32,165 bases of DNA. Origin: an uncultured Planctomycetaceae bacterium (GTDB taxonomy: Bacteria > Planctomycetota > Planctomycetia > Planctomycetales > Planctomycetaceae). The stretch is taken from assembly GCA_903858815.1 (NCBI GenBank), contig CAIOKE010000132.1, positions 1 to 32,165 of the forward strand. Reading direction: 5' to 3'. Below are positions 24,987 to 32,165 of the stretch, one piece after another. The notes beneath the pieces are model-generated. The model ran no database searches and was not told the origin of the DNA. It was given only the letters and a program-made list of their open reading frames with translations. The stretch's first letter is position 1. Every line of letters starts with the position of its first letter. A program made the position numbers and the translations under genes.

Positions 24987-27158
24987 TCAGGCGAGGCCAG
25001 CAAATTTGCGGCCCGTCCAGAAGACGGCCAGCAGCACAATAATCAGGCCACCCCACAACGGATGACTCCAGATTCGCAGCGGCACAATCACCGGTGCCGG
25101 CTCAGGCATCGCTGCCAGCCGCTGCACCAGCTGCTGCACCGAAGCCACATCCGTTGATTCTCCCCGAGTCATCCGGGAAATTTCCCGCAGCACATCCGGC
25201 CGCGCCGGCTGACCCACCTGCTCACGCTCCTGACCCACCACCGCCATCCGCATTTCCAGACGCGCACCCGTCTCTGCACAGGCCGCCCGCAGGATGTACT
25301 GACCACCCTCGCGAGGCACAAAATCGCCGGAAAACAGCCCCCACGAATCCTGACCCGATGCCGCCAGCCGGATCGTTTCGGTGGCACCACTGGGAGCCAC
25401 CGCCTGCACCGTCACCGATCCCTCACGCAACGGTTCACCACCCGCCGTCATCACGTTCGCATTCAAGGTCACCGCACTGCCGGCTTCCGGACGATCGGGC
25501 GAAAAGAACAGCCGCATCGATTCCCCCTGCGACATGTTCCGCTGATAAGCCATCCACCGCACAACCTGTCCCCAGAACCGATAGTGATACAGGTCCTCCA
25601 CACCCTTCCGCCACCGCCACGCTCCATCACTGCCCATGTACAGCACCTTGCCCGTCCCCGACGTGCGCGCCGCAATCAACGGTACCCGCCCAAATGCCGT
25701 GGATTCAGAATCATGAGTGGCCAGCACCTGAGCACCCGCCCGAGCACGCTCGGCTGCCGCATACCAGTAAAATCCCGGCAAACCATTCCAGATCTTCTCA
25801 TTCTCAACGTCGTCCGCCTCCAGTCGAGTCAACAGACTGCGACGACCTGCCTCCGTCAGTGCAAAACGACCGGGGCGAGTTGTCCCGCGACCACGCGACA
25901 CTGACGTATTCATCACTACCGGCAGCAACTCATCCAGCTCAGAATTCACCAGAGTATTCTGATTGCCCTGAATCCCCGGCAGAAACACCAGACCGCCAGC
26001 CTGAGTCCTGACAAGCTGCTTCAGACTGGCACACTGCTGCACTGAAAGACCACGAGGACCAAGCCCCACATCACCCAGAAACACCACGTCATACTCGAAC
26101 AACTGAGCATCCTCGGGGAATGCCGCCAGATAACCCCGACCACCGCCGTTCTCTGTCAGATCAGGATGCAGCAGCAGACAGCTCACATCCACCCCCGGAT
26201 CCCGCTCCAGCGCGTTCCGCAGATACCGATACTCCCACCGCGGCAGCGACTCCACTATCAGCACCTTCAACTCTTCCTCACGCACCGCAATCGGAATCTG
26301 CAGCTGATTGTTGTCCTCACGAATCTCACCGTCGCTGACCGGAATCTGCAGCGACAATGTGTACTCACCCGTCTGAGTCGGCTTCCATTCCAGAGCATCC
26401 TGGAGCTGCCCCATGCCCGGCACGCGGACCAGCTTCGTCACCGGCTCACCCTGCGTTCCTGTCAGTGTCACAGCCAGACTGGATTCCTGCGGCAGCCAGC
26501 TGGTGATGCGAAATGGAATTCGCACCGCCTTCCCTGCCACGCCGAACGTGGGAGCATCAGCGGCCGTCAGAATCAGATCCGGCAGCCGCTGCTCACTGCC
26601 CACCGGCACACTGTAAATCGGGATCCCCCGCACACGCAGCTGCGAAGCCGCAACAGCAGGCGCCTCGCCGACATTCCAGTCACCATCCGAAATCACAACC
26701 AGTCCACGTAAACCCGCATGACGCTCTGCCGCCGCCAGCAACGCAGACTGCAGGTCCGTACCGCCCGCTCCAATCGGCTCCGCCGCAGAAAAGGGCTCAA
26801 ACACCACCTGCATCCGCTGAGCAACCGGCTGCCAGACTTCAGGGCGAATCAGACCGTCGGCCGTTTCCTGACGAGTACTGACCACGGACTGAACGGCAGA
26901 ATCGCGAGTCTTCATACTGCCGGAAACGTCGTGCAGCACCACCAGTCGCGGCTGCTCATCCGGACGAACCTCACGCTGCAGTTCCGGCTGATTCAATGTC
27001 ACCAGCACCAGCACGATCAGCACAAATCGCAACAGCTCCAGCGCAGCGACCGCACGAGTCCGGCCACCACGGCGCCAGCTGACCACGCAACAGGCCGCGC
27101 CAGCCAGCAGCACCAGCAAAGAAAGAATCAGTGATGCCGGAGTCCAGAGAAACGTCAT
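24987..27158 (-). CDS. Membrane protein with VWA domain and GATase1-like region
   Basis: A 723-residue protein anchored by two N-terminal hydrophobic helices (about 5-25 and 45-65) and one C-terminal helix (about 700-720). Between them lie a von Willebrand A domain with MIDAS motif D77VSGS, a beta-rich stretch of Ig/CARDB character (about 190-290), a class I amidotransferase-like fold (about 300-480) without the nucleophile cysteine at its elbow (FLPGIQG), and further beta domains. This architecture is frequent in planctomycetes beside MoxR ATPase, DUF58 and BatA-type genes, but none of those is adjacent here. Start is uncertain: ATG 27158 begins MTFLWTPASL; GTG 27215 adds 19 residues. Function is unknown; metal-dependent protein binding at the envelope is inferred from the VWA domain. 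Confidence 0.85.
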   Translation of the reverse strand: MTFLWTPASLILSLLVLLAGAACCVVSWRRGGRTRAVAALELLRFVLIVLVLVTLNQPELQREVRPDEQPRLVVLHDVSGSMKTRDSAVQSVVSTRQETADGLIRPEVWQPVAQRMQVVFEPFSAAEPIGAGGTDLQSALLAAAERHAGLRGLVVISDGDWNVGEAPAVAASQLRVRGIPIYSVPVGSEQRLPDLILTAADAPTFGVAGKAVRIPFRITSWLPQESSLAVTLTGTQGEPVTKLVRVPGMGQLQDALEWKPTQTGEYTLSLQIPVSDGEIREDNNQLQIPIAVREEELKVLIVESLPRWEYRYLRNALERDPGVDVSCLLLHPDLTENGGGRGYLAAFPEDAQLFEYDVVFLGDVGLGPRGLSVQQCASLKQLVRTQAGGLVFLPGIQGNQNTLVNSELDELLPVVMNTSVSRGRGTTRPGRFALTEAGRRSLLTRLEADDVENEKIWNGLPGFYWYAAAERARAGAQVLATHDSESTAFGRVPLIAARTSGTGKVLYMGSDGAWRWRKGVEDLYHYRFWGQVVRWMAYQRNMSQGESMRLFFSPDRPEAGSAVTLNANVMTAGGEPLREGSVTVQAVAPSGATETIRLAASGQDSWGLFSGDFVPREGGQYILRAACAETGARLEMRMAVVGQEREQVGQPARPDVLREISRMTRGESTDVASVQQLVQRLAAMPEPAPVIVPLRIWSHPLWGGLIIVLLAVFWTGRKFAGLA

Positions 27159-27247
27159 GAAAACTGCAGCCAGAAGAAAGCCGTTGACCCGCACGGAACA
27201 CTGGTCGCCCGACACTCACTTAAACACCGGACACAACCAGAGATGTC

Positions 27248-27265
27248 GTCGGGACGGAACCCGAC
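27248..27265 (-). terminator. Small hairpin after the rhodanese gene, possible weak terminator
   Basis: GTCGGG (27248-27253) and CCCGAC (27260-27265) form a perfect 6-bp stem with a 6-base loop, about 54 bases past the rhodanese stop on the minus strand. There is no T-run after it, so termination here is doubtful. Confidence 0.25.
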
Positions 27266-27318
27266 ACCCTGTATTCTGCCCTCAAGCCTCCCCAGGAAGC
27301 AAACGATCCCCGCCAGTT

Positions 27319-27900
27319 TCATTCATGACAACTGCTGGTGCTGCAACCACCACAACCCGCCGGCAAACGGCCTGCATGAGCAGCATTCCACGGCAACTTC
27401 GCAAATAAACGCACCAGAAATCGCGAATTCTTCCACGCCGCCCACGCCATCGCCGCACCCGTCAGACCCGGTAACAGCAGCAACCACGGCTGCCAGATCG
27501 CCGCCAGTGACCCCGCCACAGTACTTAAGCCCGCCACCAGACGAATCTGCCGGTCAATCGAAATCGGACGCCGAATCCCGCGGTTCAACGGCAACCCAGC
27601 CGACTGCCACGCCTGAGTACCACCGTCAATCGAAATGACATTCGTGTACCCAGCCTTCTCAAACAAACCACACGCCACAATCGAACGATTGCCCGAACGA
27701 CAGATAATATACAGGGGCTCCTGAGCCCGCTCGCCACGCGATTCCATAATCGCCTGAGGATTCAGACCATCCAGAGGCATCAGTAATGCACCCACCGCAT
27801 GCAGCTCGTAGAACTCATCCGGAGTTCGCACGTCGATCAGATCAAAGCCACCGCGCTGACTGATCGGAACAAATTCGTTGATGGTGATGCGCACAGCCAC
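27319..27900 (-). CDS. Rhodanese with membrane DUF2892 domain and cysteine-rich tail
   Basis: A 193-residue protein. Residues 1-105 are a single rhodanese domain with IDVRTPDEF and active-site loop C67RSGNRS, which would carry a persulfide. Residues about 118-170 form a DUF2892-type pair of short membrane helices (LVAGLSTVAGSLAAI and WLLLLPGLTGAAMAWAAW), ending AKLPWN, as in YgaP-like proteins. The last residues, CGGCSTSSCHE, add three cysteines and a histidine, a possible metal or sulfur-binding tail. Start GTG at 27900 has GGA 6 bases upstream. It begins 16 bases after cysH on the same strand, so a joint role in sulfur handling is likely: reduced sulfur from sulfate assimilation or thiol detoxification at the membrane (inference). 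Confidence 0.9.
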   Translation of the reverse strand: MAVRITINEFVPISQRGGFDLIDVRTPDEFYELHAVGALLMPLDGLNPQAIMESRGERAQEPLYIICRSGNRSIVACGLFEKAGYTNVISIDGGTQAWQSAGLPLNRGIRRPISIDRQIRLVAGLSTVAGSLAAIWQPWLLLLPGLTGAAMAWAAWKNSRFLVRLFAKLPWNAAHAGRLPAGCGGCSTSSCHE

Positions 27901-27916
27901 AGTAGTTCCGTTCTCG

Positions 27917-28708
27917 TCAGATCATGAAATCAGTCGAACGACCAAGGATGCGGTCAATCAGATCCTGAGGGAAATCCACCGCCGGAGCCCGCTGAGGATC
28001 CATGTCCGTCGGATTGATACCACAGTAAACACTCCACGGACCCAGATGCCGCCAGCGACCCGCACGCTTCGGTTCACCCGGCAGCACCGGCGTCGTACAG
28101 CGATTACAGCCAATCGTTGAATACCCCTGCTTGTGCAGCGGATTCAGAATGACATTGTGGCTGGCAATATAGCCTTCCATCTGCTCGTCATCAAAATTCG
28201 CCAGCACATTGATTCGCAGCAGATTCAGTCGAGTATCCACAGCCAGAATCGGACAGGTCCCGCGACGACCACCGTCAGCCCGACGCAGACTGCCAATCAA
28301 CGCATCATACTCGCCTCGCACCTGGTCCAACGGCTCGTTCTTACGCAGCTCACAACACTGCTTCTGACCCTCCGGAGTCAGATACAAAACTCCCAACTGC
28401 TCCGTCTGCTGCTCCATCGTCAATGCCGGAGTCAGAGTTCGGATCGCCAGACCATACTCACGAGCCAGACGGTCACGCGTCTCCAGAGTCTCCTGAAACA
28501 GAACACCAGTATCGACAAATACCACAGGCATTCGCACTGGCACCGACTGCAGCATGTGACAGACCACATTGCCCGCCTCCTGCATCGACGTCATCGCAGC
28601 AATCCGCTCGCCAAAAATCTCCTTCGCCCACTGCAGAAGTTCCTGCGGACTGCGGTTGTCAAACGTACGATTCAATTCGGCCAGATCGGCCTGGCTCAGA
28701 CGCGCCAT
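27917..28708 (-). CDS. cysH: Phosphoadenylyl/adenylyl-sulfate reductase
   Basis: A 263-residue assimilatory reductase that reduces APS or PAPS to sulfite with thioredoxin or a similar donor. The four cysteines of a [4Fe-4S] cluster are present as C118-C119 and C201-N-R-C204, which favours APS as substrate. The P-loop-like region ([13 protein letters not shown]), [12 protein letters not shown] and the GRWRHLGPW segment fit the family. The catalytic C-terminal cysteine is C229, but its context is VYCGINPT, not the usual ECGLH/ECGIH. ATG at 28708 has GGAG 9 bases upstream, and its leader contains the inverted repeat GTGAAG/CTTCAC (28725-28742). First gene of a pair with the rhodanese. No cysDN, sat or sulfite reductase gene lies in the window. 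Confidence 0.93.
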   Translation of the reverse strand: MARLSQADLAELNRTFDNRSPQELLQWAKEIFGERIAAMTSMQEAGNVVCHMLQSVPVRMPVVFVDTGVLFQETLETRDRLAREYGLAIRTLTPALTMEQQTEQLGVLYLTPEGQKQCCELRKNEPLDQVRGEYDALIGSLRRADGGRRGTCPILAVDTRLNLLRINVLANFDDEQMEGYIASHNVILNPLHKQGYSTIGCNRCTTPVLPGEPKRAGRWRHLGPWSVYCGINPTDMDPQRAPAVDFPQDLIDRILGRSTDFMI

Positions 28709-29014
28709 CGCAGAAATTCTCCACGTGAAGCAGCCACTTCACTTCGCTGCCCATGAACACACAATCCCGCCAACCCAGTAGCAAAAATCCCACCCACCAG
28801 CACAAAACATCACGCATTTTCGAGCAAAAACACTGAGTTTTTCAGGGTTTCCAGCTGTCAAGCAGAATTCAGCGAAAATCATAGCGGGAACACATTTTTG
28901 GAAAAAGTCCGGTCGGCGGATGTTGCCGGATTCCCACGCAGGTCGATAGTATTCTGAAATTCGGCCATTTTTTCCCACCAGTGATTACGTCCGCCCACCT
29001 CAGGAGCCCCTGCC
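28709..29014. other. Divergent intergenic region between cysH and DUF1501 gene
   Basis: About 306 bases without a gene. A possible promoter for the DUF1501 gene is TTGCCG (28923-28928), 18-base spacer, TAGTAT (28947-28952). AGGAG at 29002-29006 stands 8 bases before the ATG at 29015. On the cysH side there is the GTGAAG/CTTCAC inverted repeat. Confidence 0.45.
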
Positions 29015-30319
29015 ATGCTGGATCTGGTTTTTGGACGTTCGCGAAAGAACTGCGAAGGGACCTCGCGACGCAATTTCCTGCGAATTGGTGGACTTGGTTT
29101 GTCCTCCGTCTCCCTGAGCAACCTGCTGCAGCAGAAAGCTCGCGCCGCAGAACAGGGACTCCGTACCAGTGACAAATCGGTCATCTGGCTGTGGCTCAGC
29201 GGTGGACCCACGCATGTCGAAACGTTCGACCCGAAGATGACCGCACCAGCCGAATATCGTTCCGTCACCGGCGAAGTGCAGACCAATCTGCCGGGAGTCA
29301 CGCTGGGCGGAAACTTTCAGAAAATGGCACAGGTCGCCGATCGGATGGCCTTCGTGCGGTCATTCGCACACACCAACAGCGGACACTCCGGCGGCACACA
29401 CTACGTAATGACCGGATATGATCACCGCCTTGCCGATAACGGTGCCAATCCCAATCGCCCATTCCTCGGTTCCATCGTCTCGCGGATTCGCGGGACCAAT
29501 CACCCCAACACCGGAATCCCCACCTACGTCAGGCTGGGTGGCATCTACGCAGACGGCCCGGCGTTTCTTGGCACAGCCTATGGCCCCTTTGACCCGGCCG
29601 GCGAAGCTCGTCGCAATATGTCACTCACCGTTGATCAGGGTCGGTTGACCAGCCGCCGCGCCATGCTCGACGGAATCGATACCGTCAATCGCCAGATCGA
29701 TCGCAAAGGTCTGATGGAAGGCCTTGATTCATTCGAACAGCAGGCCTTCAATCTGATCCTCAGTCGCTCACAACAGGCCTTCGATATGAAGTTCGAAGAC
29801 CCACGAGTCGTGGATCGCTACGGACGTGGCCTCGGTGAACAACTCCTGCTGGCCCGCCGACTCTGTGAATCCGGCTGTGGCTTTGTCACAGTCAACTACG
29901 GTGGCTGGGACATGCACGGCAACATCAAACAGGAAATGGATCGCCGCGGTCCGGAAGTCGATAAAGCCGTCGCCGCACTGATTGAAGACCTCGACCAGCG
30001 CGGCATGCTCGAAAATGTCCTGCTGGTCATCAGTGGCGAATTCGGACGCACACCCAAAATCAACGGCAGTGGCGGTCGGGACCACTGGGCACCACTCAGC
30101 ACACTGGCCTTCGCCGGCGGTGGACTGAAAATGGGGCAGGTCATCGGCGAATCTGCCGAAAAGGTGGATGTGCCCAAAACGACCCCCATCACTCCTCAGG
30201 ATCTGATGGCGACCGTCTTCGATGTCCTTGGATTCGACAAACGAATTCAGTTCACCAATCAGTCTGGTCGCCCAACCTACATGATCGAAACCGGACGCCC
30301 GATCGAAGAACTGGTCTGA
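29015..30319 (+). CDS. DUF1501 protein with Tat signal
   Basis: A 434-residue DUF1501 family protein. The N-terminus SRRNFLRIGGLGLSSVSL is a clear twin-arginine signal, so it is exported folded. Hallmarks: WLWLSGGPTHVETFDPKM, FAHTNSGHSGGTHYVMTGYDH, NYGGWDMHGN, VLLVISGEFGRTPKING and GRDHWAP, with Asp and His residues likely to bind metal by analogy with alkaline phosphatase-like folds. Function has not been established. The start ATG 29015 has AGGAG 8 bases upstream. Unlike the copy at 17331, it has no PSCyt1-DUF1549-DUF1553 gene next to it and appears to be a single-gene unit ending at the hairpin terminator at 30353. Confidence 0.94.
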   Translation: MLDLVFGRSRKNCEGTSRRNFLRIGGLGLSSVSLSNLLQQKARAAEQGLRTSDKSVIWLWLSGGPTHVETFDPKMTAPAEYRSVTGEVQTNLPGVTLGGNFQKMAQVADRMAFVRSFAHTNSGHSGGTHYVMTGYDHRLADNGANPNRPFLGSIVSRIRGTNHPNTGIPTYVRLGGIYADGPAFLGTAYGPFDPAGEARRNMSLTVDQGRLTSRRAMLDGIDTVNRQIDRKGLMEGLDSFEQQAFNLILSRSQQAFDMKFEDPRVVDRYGRGLGEQLLLARRLCESGCGFVTVNYGGWDMHGNIKQEMDRRGPEVDKAVAALIEDLDQRGMLENVLLVISGEFGRTPKINGSGGRDHWAPLSTLAFAGGGLKMGQVIGESAEKVDVPKTTPITPQDLMATVFDVLGFDKRIQFTNQSGRPTYMIETGRPIEELV

Positions 30320-30352
30320 GAACATCGCTCAGAACTGACGCAGCAACACAGG

Positions 30353-30380
30353 AATGCCGGGCCTTCGTGTCCGGCATTTT
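30353..30380 (+). terminator. Rho-independent-like terminator after DUF1501 gene
   Basis: AATGCCGG (30353-30360) pairs perfectly with CCGGCATT (30371-30378) across a 10-base loop and is followed by two more T. It stands 34 bases after the stop codon at 30319. The T-run is short, so efficiency may be modest. Confidence 0.65.
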
Positions 30381-31541
30381 GCGTTGTGTCAGCCGTTCTC
30401 GCCCCACCACCACCAAAAAACAATGGGGCTAACATGTGGCGCTTACCCGCACCCTCGGCTTCAGCCCGCCCCCCCCAACACGCACCACCGTGAGCGTAAC
30501 AACGCTGGGCGCCGGTAAGTCCCCCCGACGCACCGGCCAACCGCATGAAGAACAATGCCCGTCAGCTTACGCTAACCGGGATTTGGCTTAAGTTATTGCT
30601 TCATGGAATACCTGTTTCACCGCGGCGCGGGGGCTGCGATCCGAAGATGTTGAGTACGCTGCGCTCGCGCCAGGGCATGGGGCGGGCTTCCCGCAGAAAC
30701 GCTGAGAGGTCTTCTTTGTCTTCATTTCTCTGCGCCTCTGCGGGACATGGCTTTCGTTCAAACGAACTTGAGCGAACCTCGACGAATGATTCTGGATCAA
30801 CGAAGAATGCTGTGCGCACCTGCAGGTTGCAGTCTGATGGGGTTGCCCAAAAACGCATCGGATACTGCTTCCGTGCCTGGAAAAACACAACTGCTCACAC
30901 GCAGACGACAATACCCGTCAGCTCCCGCCCCAGGGACCACCGAGCACCAGCCTGGTAACGCCCGGGAACAACACCCGTCAGCTGTCGCTGACGGCTCGCC
31001 TGTGGGGGGAGGCTTGAACGCGTTGGACGACACGGGCTGAAGCCTTGTCATTACCCACACATTCAGCTGTTTGTGCCCTCGGCTTTCGGAAACCGGCCTT
31101 TCAGGCCTGAATCGCAGCCGCAGGCAGAGCAAAAACGAAACACTCGCCCCAATAAAACACTTGGTTTCGTGGGTAACGACAAGGCTGAAACCCATGCTAC
31201 GACCGCCGAGCACCAGCTCGGGGACGCTTACCCACTGACCCTTCGGCTCGGCAGGAGCCTCGCCCTCCCAGAGGGAACTTCACCGACAACTGACAACGGC
31301 CCGCCGAGCGACCTGTCACAACCCCGGTACCGCCCAACGCCGTTTACCTGATACCTGTCCAAAAACAACAACAACCGCATCCAACCGGTACTCAACCCCA
31401 CGGTTCACCATCATTCCCGATTTTTCCCGTCACACTCGCTTGATTTAGTGCGGTATAACAGTATCCCCATGGGTGTATTATTTCGTCACATGCTCATACC
31501 AGCACATCCACCCCACAAATCTCAACGGGAAGGAAGCGCCC
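30381..31541. other. Non-coding mosaic of short repeats
   Basis: About 1.16 kb with no credible gene: open frames on both strands are short and unlike any family. It holds short direct and inverted repeats (listed separately) and fragments such as CTCTGCGCCTCTGCGGG near 30730 and a self-complementary CCGAGC-ACCA-GCTCGG at 31206-31221. It looks like remnants of dispersed elements. Upstream of the Rpn gene, GGAAGGAAG (31527-31535) is the ribosome-binding site. Confidence 0.6.
30552..30994. repeat. Three dispersed copies of a CCCGTCAGCT repeat, one a perfect hairpin
   Basis: ACAATGCCCGTCAGCT (30552), ACAATACCCGTCAGCT (30908) and ACAACACCCGTCAGCT (30968) share 14 of 16 positions; the second and third lie exactly 60 bases apart. 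In the third, CCGTCAGC (30975-30982) and GCTGACGG (30987-30994) form a perfect 8-bp stem with loop TGTC. The first copy keeps a damaged version of the stem and the second has lost it. This resembles REP-type elements. Confidence 0.7.
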
Positions 31542-32165
31542 ATGGTCATCGGAATCAATCCTCTGGTCGATTACGCCTTCAAATTGCTCTTCGGCAGCGA
31601 AAAGCAAAAAGCACTCACCATTCGATTCATCAACGCCGTACTGGGTGGACAAATCCCAGTGACCGACGTCACCTTTCCAAACACCGTGCACAGCAAACTG
31701 TCGGAAGACGGCAAATTCTTCATCCTCGACGTGCTCGCCGAAGACGCGCTCGGACGCAAATTCAACATTGAAGTCCAGATCGCACTGCCCGCGGGAATGG
31801 CAGAAAGAATGGTCTTCTATACCGCAGAAACCTATGTCCGAAGGCTGCAGCAGGGACAAAACTACACGGATCTGCGGCCCTCCATCAGCATCTGCGTCCT
31901 CGCCGGGGCGCTCATCAGGCAGCCTGCAAAACTGCATCTGGACTTCAGACTGCGCGAAGAAACACTACCCATCACCCTGACGAACGATCTGCAAATCCAC
32001 TTTTTGCAACTGAATCATCTTCAGGTCACCGCGGAAACACTGTATACTGCCACACCAATCGAACGCTGGTGCTGGTTCTTCCGCCACGCGTCAGAACTCA
32101 CCACCGAACAGATCAGCCAGTTACTCCCCGATCAGGAATTCACAGAAGCCGCCAGGGTGCTTGAG
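31542..32165 (+). CDS. Rpn family recombination-promoting nuclease/putative transposase, 5' part
   Basis: Open from ATG 31542 to the window end (208 codons, no stop), so the gene is cut by the edge; family members are usually about 290-310 residues. It starts INPLVDYAFKLLFGSE, typical of the PD-(D/E)XK nuclease-transposase family (PF12784-like), and shows the nuclease core: FFILDVLAEDALGRKFNIEVQ, with the Asp of LDV and the Glu-x-Gln of IEVQ as likely active-site residues, then MAERMVFYTAETYVRRLQQGQNY. Rpn proteins (E. coli RpnA) are DNA endonucleases that raise RecA-independent recombination. GGAAGGAAG 6 bases upstream supports the start. It follows the repeat mosaic, fitting a mobile or recombination-prone region. 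Terminal inverted repeats cannot be judged without the 3' end. Confidence 0.9.
   Translation, partial: MVIGINPLVDYAFKLLFGSEKQKALTIRFINAVLGGQIPVTDVTFPNTVHSKLSEDGKFFILDVLAEDALGRKFNIEVQIALPAGMAERMVFYTAETYVRRLQQGQNYTDLRPSISICVLAGALIRQPAKLHLDFRLREETLPITLTNDLQIHFLQLNHLQVTAETLYTATPIERWCWFFRHASELTTEQISQLLPDQEFTEAARVLE

Noticed and set aside
25094-27134. Plus-strand open frames opposite the VWA gene
   Set aside because: Pro/Ser/His-rich antisense frames caused by codon bias of the true gene; no recognisable domain.
6929-28955. TATTCTG as a shared -10-like element in several intergenic regions (near 6929, 27271 and 28950)
   Set aside because: It also occurs inside coding sequence and its distance to start codons varies, so chance is likely.
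30545-31351. Short open frames in the right-hand intergenic region
   Set aside because: They overlap one another on both strands, include repeat fragments and resemble no protein family.

Overview
The window looks like a piece of a planctomycete chromosome (Planctomycetota). The main evidence is a gene for a large planctomycete-type protein (PSCyt1 haem-like domain, DUF1549, LamG-like, DUF1553/PSD1) directly followed by a Tat-signalled DUF1501 gene, a second DUF1501 gene, a soluble Hanks-type Ser/Thr kinase, a VWA membrane protein, and a fairly GC-rich base composition. No rRNA, tRNA, CRISPR array or intact insertion sequence was found. The genes are mostly housekeeping or metabolic, arranged as short operons on both strands, and are bordered at both ends by repeat-rich non-coding DNA.

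Layout. 1-850: four degenerate tandem units of about 255 bp carrying eight copies of a GGGGACAC motif, then a non-coding stretch with a good sigma70-like promoter. 1153-3726: map (methionine aminopeptidase) and, with no gap, an RNase III gene fused in frame to an SMP-30/gluconolactonase-like beta-propeller. 3710-6695 (minus): a DsbD-like thiol:disulfide transporter followed by a VOC/glyoxalase-fold protein. 7126-9760: feoA-feoB ferrous iron uptake, with a 15-bp palindrome upstream. 9977-10849: Ser/Thr kinase. 10885-13722 (minus): O-antigen ligase/polymerase-like membrane protein. 14073-18800: the PSCyt1/DUF1553 plus DUF1501 pair. 18808-20563 (minus): a DUF47 (PhoU-like) gene and a PiT phosphate permease. 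20804-21826: CobW/COG0523 GTPase. 21872-23818 (minus): a short second-type SecA. 24160-24975: trpA. 24987-27158 (minus): VWA membrane protein. 27319-28708 (minus): cysH followed by a rhodanese-DUF2892 protein. 29015-30319: DUF1501 with a terminator. 30381-31541: about 1.2 kb without a credible gene, made of short inverted and direct repeats. 31542-32165: 5' part of an Rpn/PD-(D/E)XK nuclease-transposase gene that runs off the window.

The genes do not form one pathway. They suggest separate modules for N-terminal protein maturation and RNA processing (map-rnc), envelope redox (DsbD), metal and phosphate import (FeoAB, PiT-DUF47, CobW), sulfate assimilation (cysH-rhodanese), an accessory export motor (SecA paralogue) and the PSCyt/DUF1501 system of unknown biochemistry. 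The most unusual item is the RNase III-propeller fusion, whose RNase III half also lacks one of the usual acidic active-site residues. No clearly new multi-gene defence or mobile system is visible. The right edge (repeat-rich DNA plus Rpn nuclease) is the most mobile-looking part.
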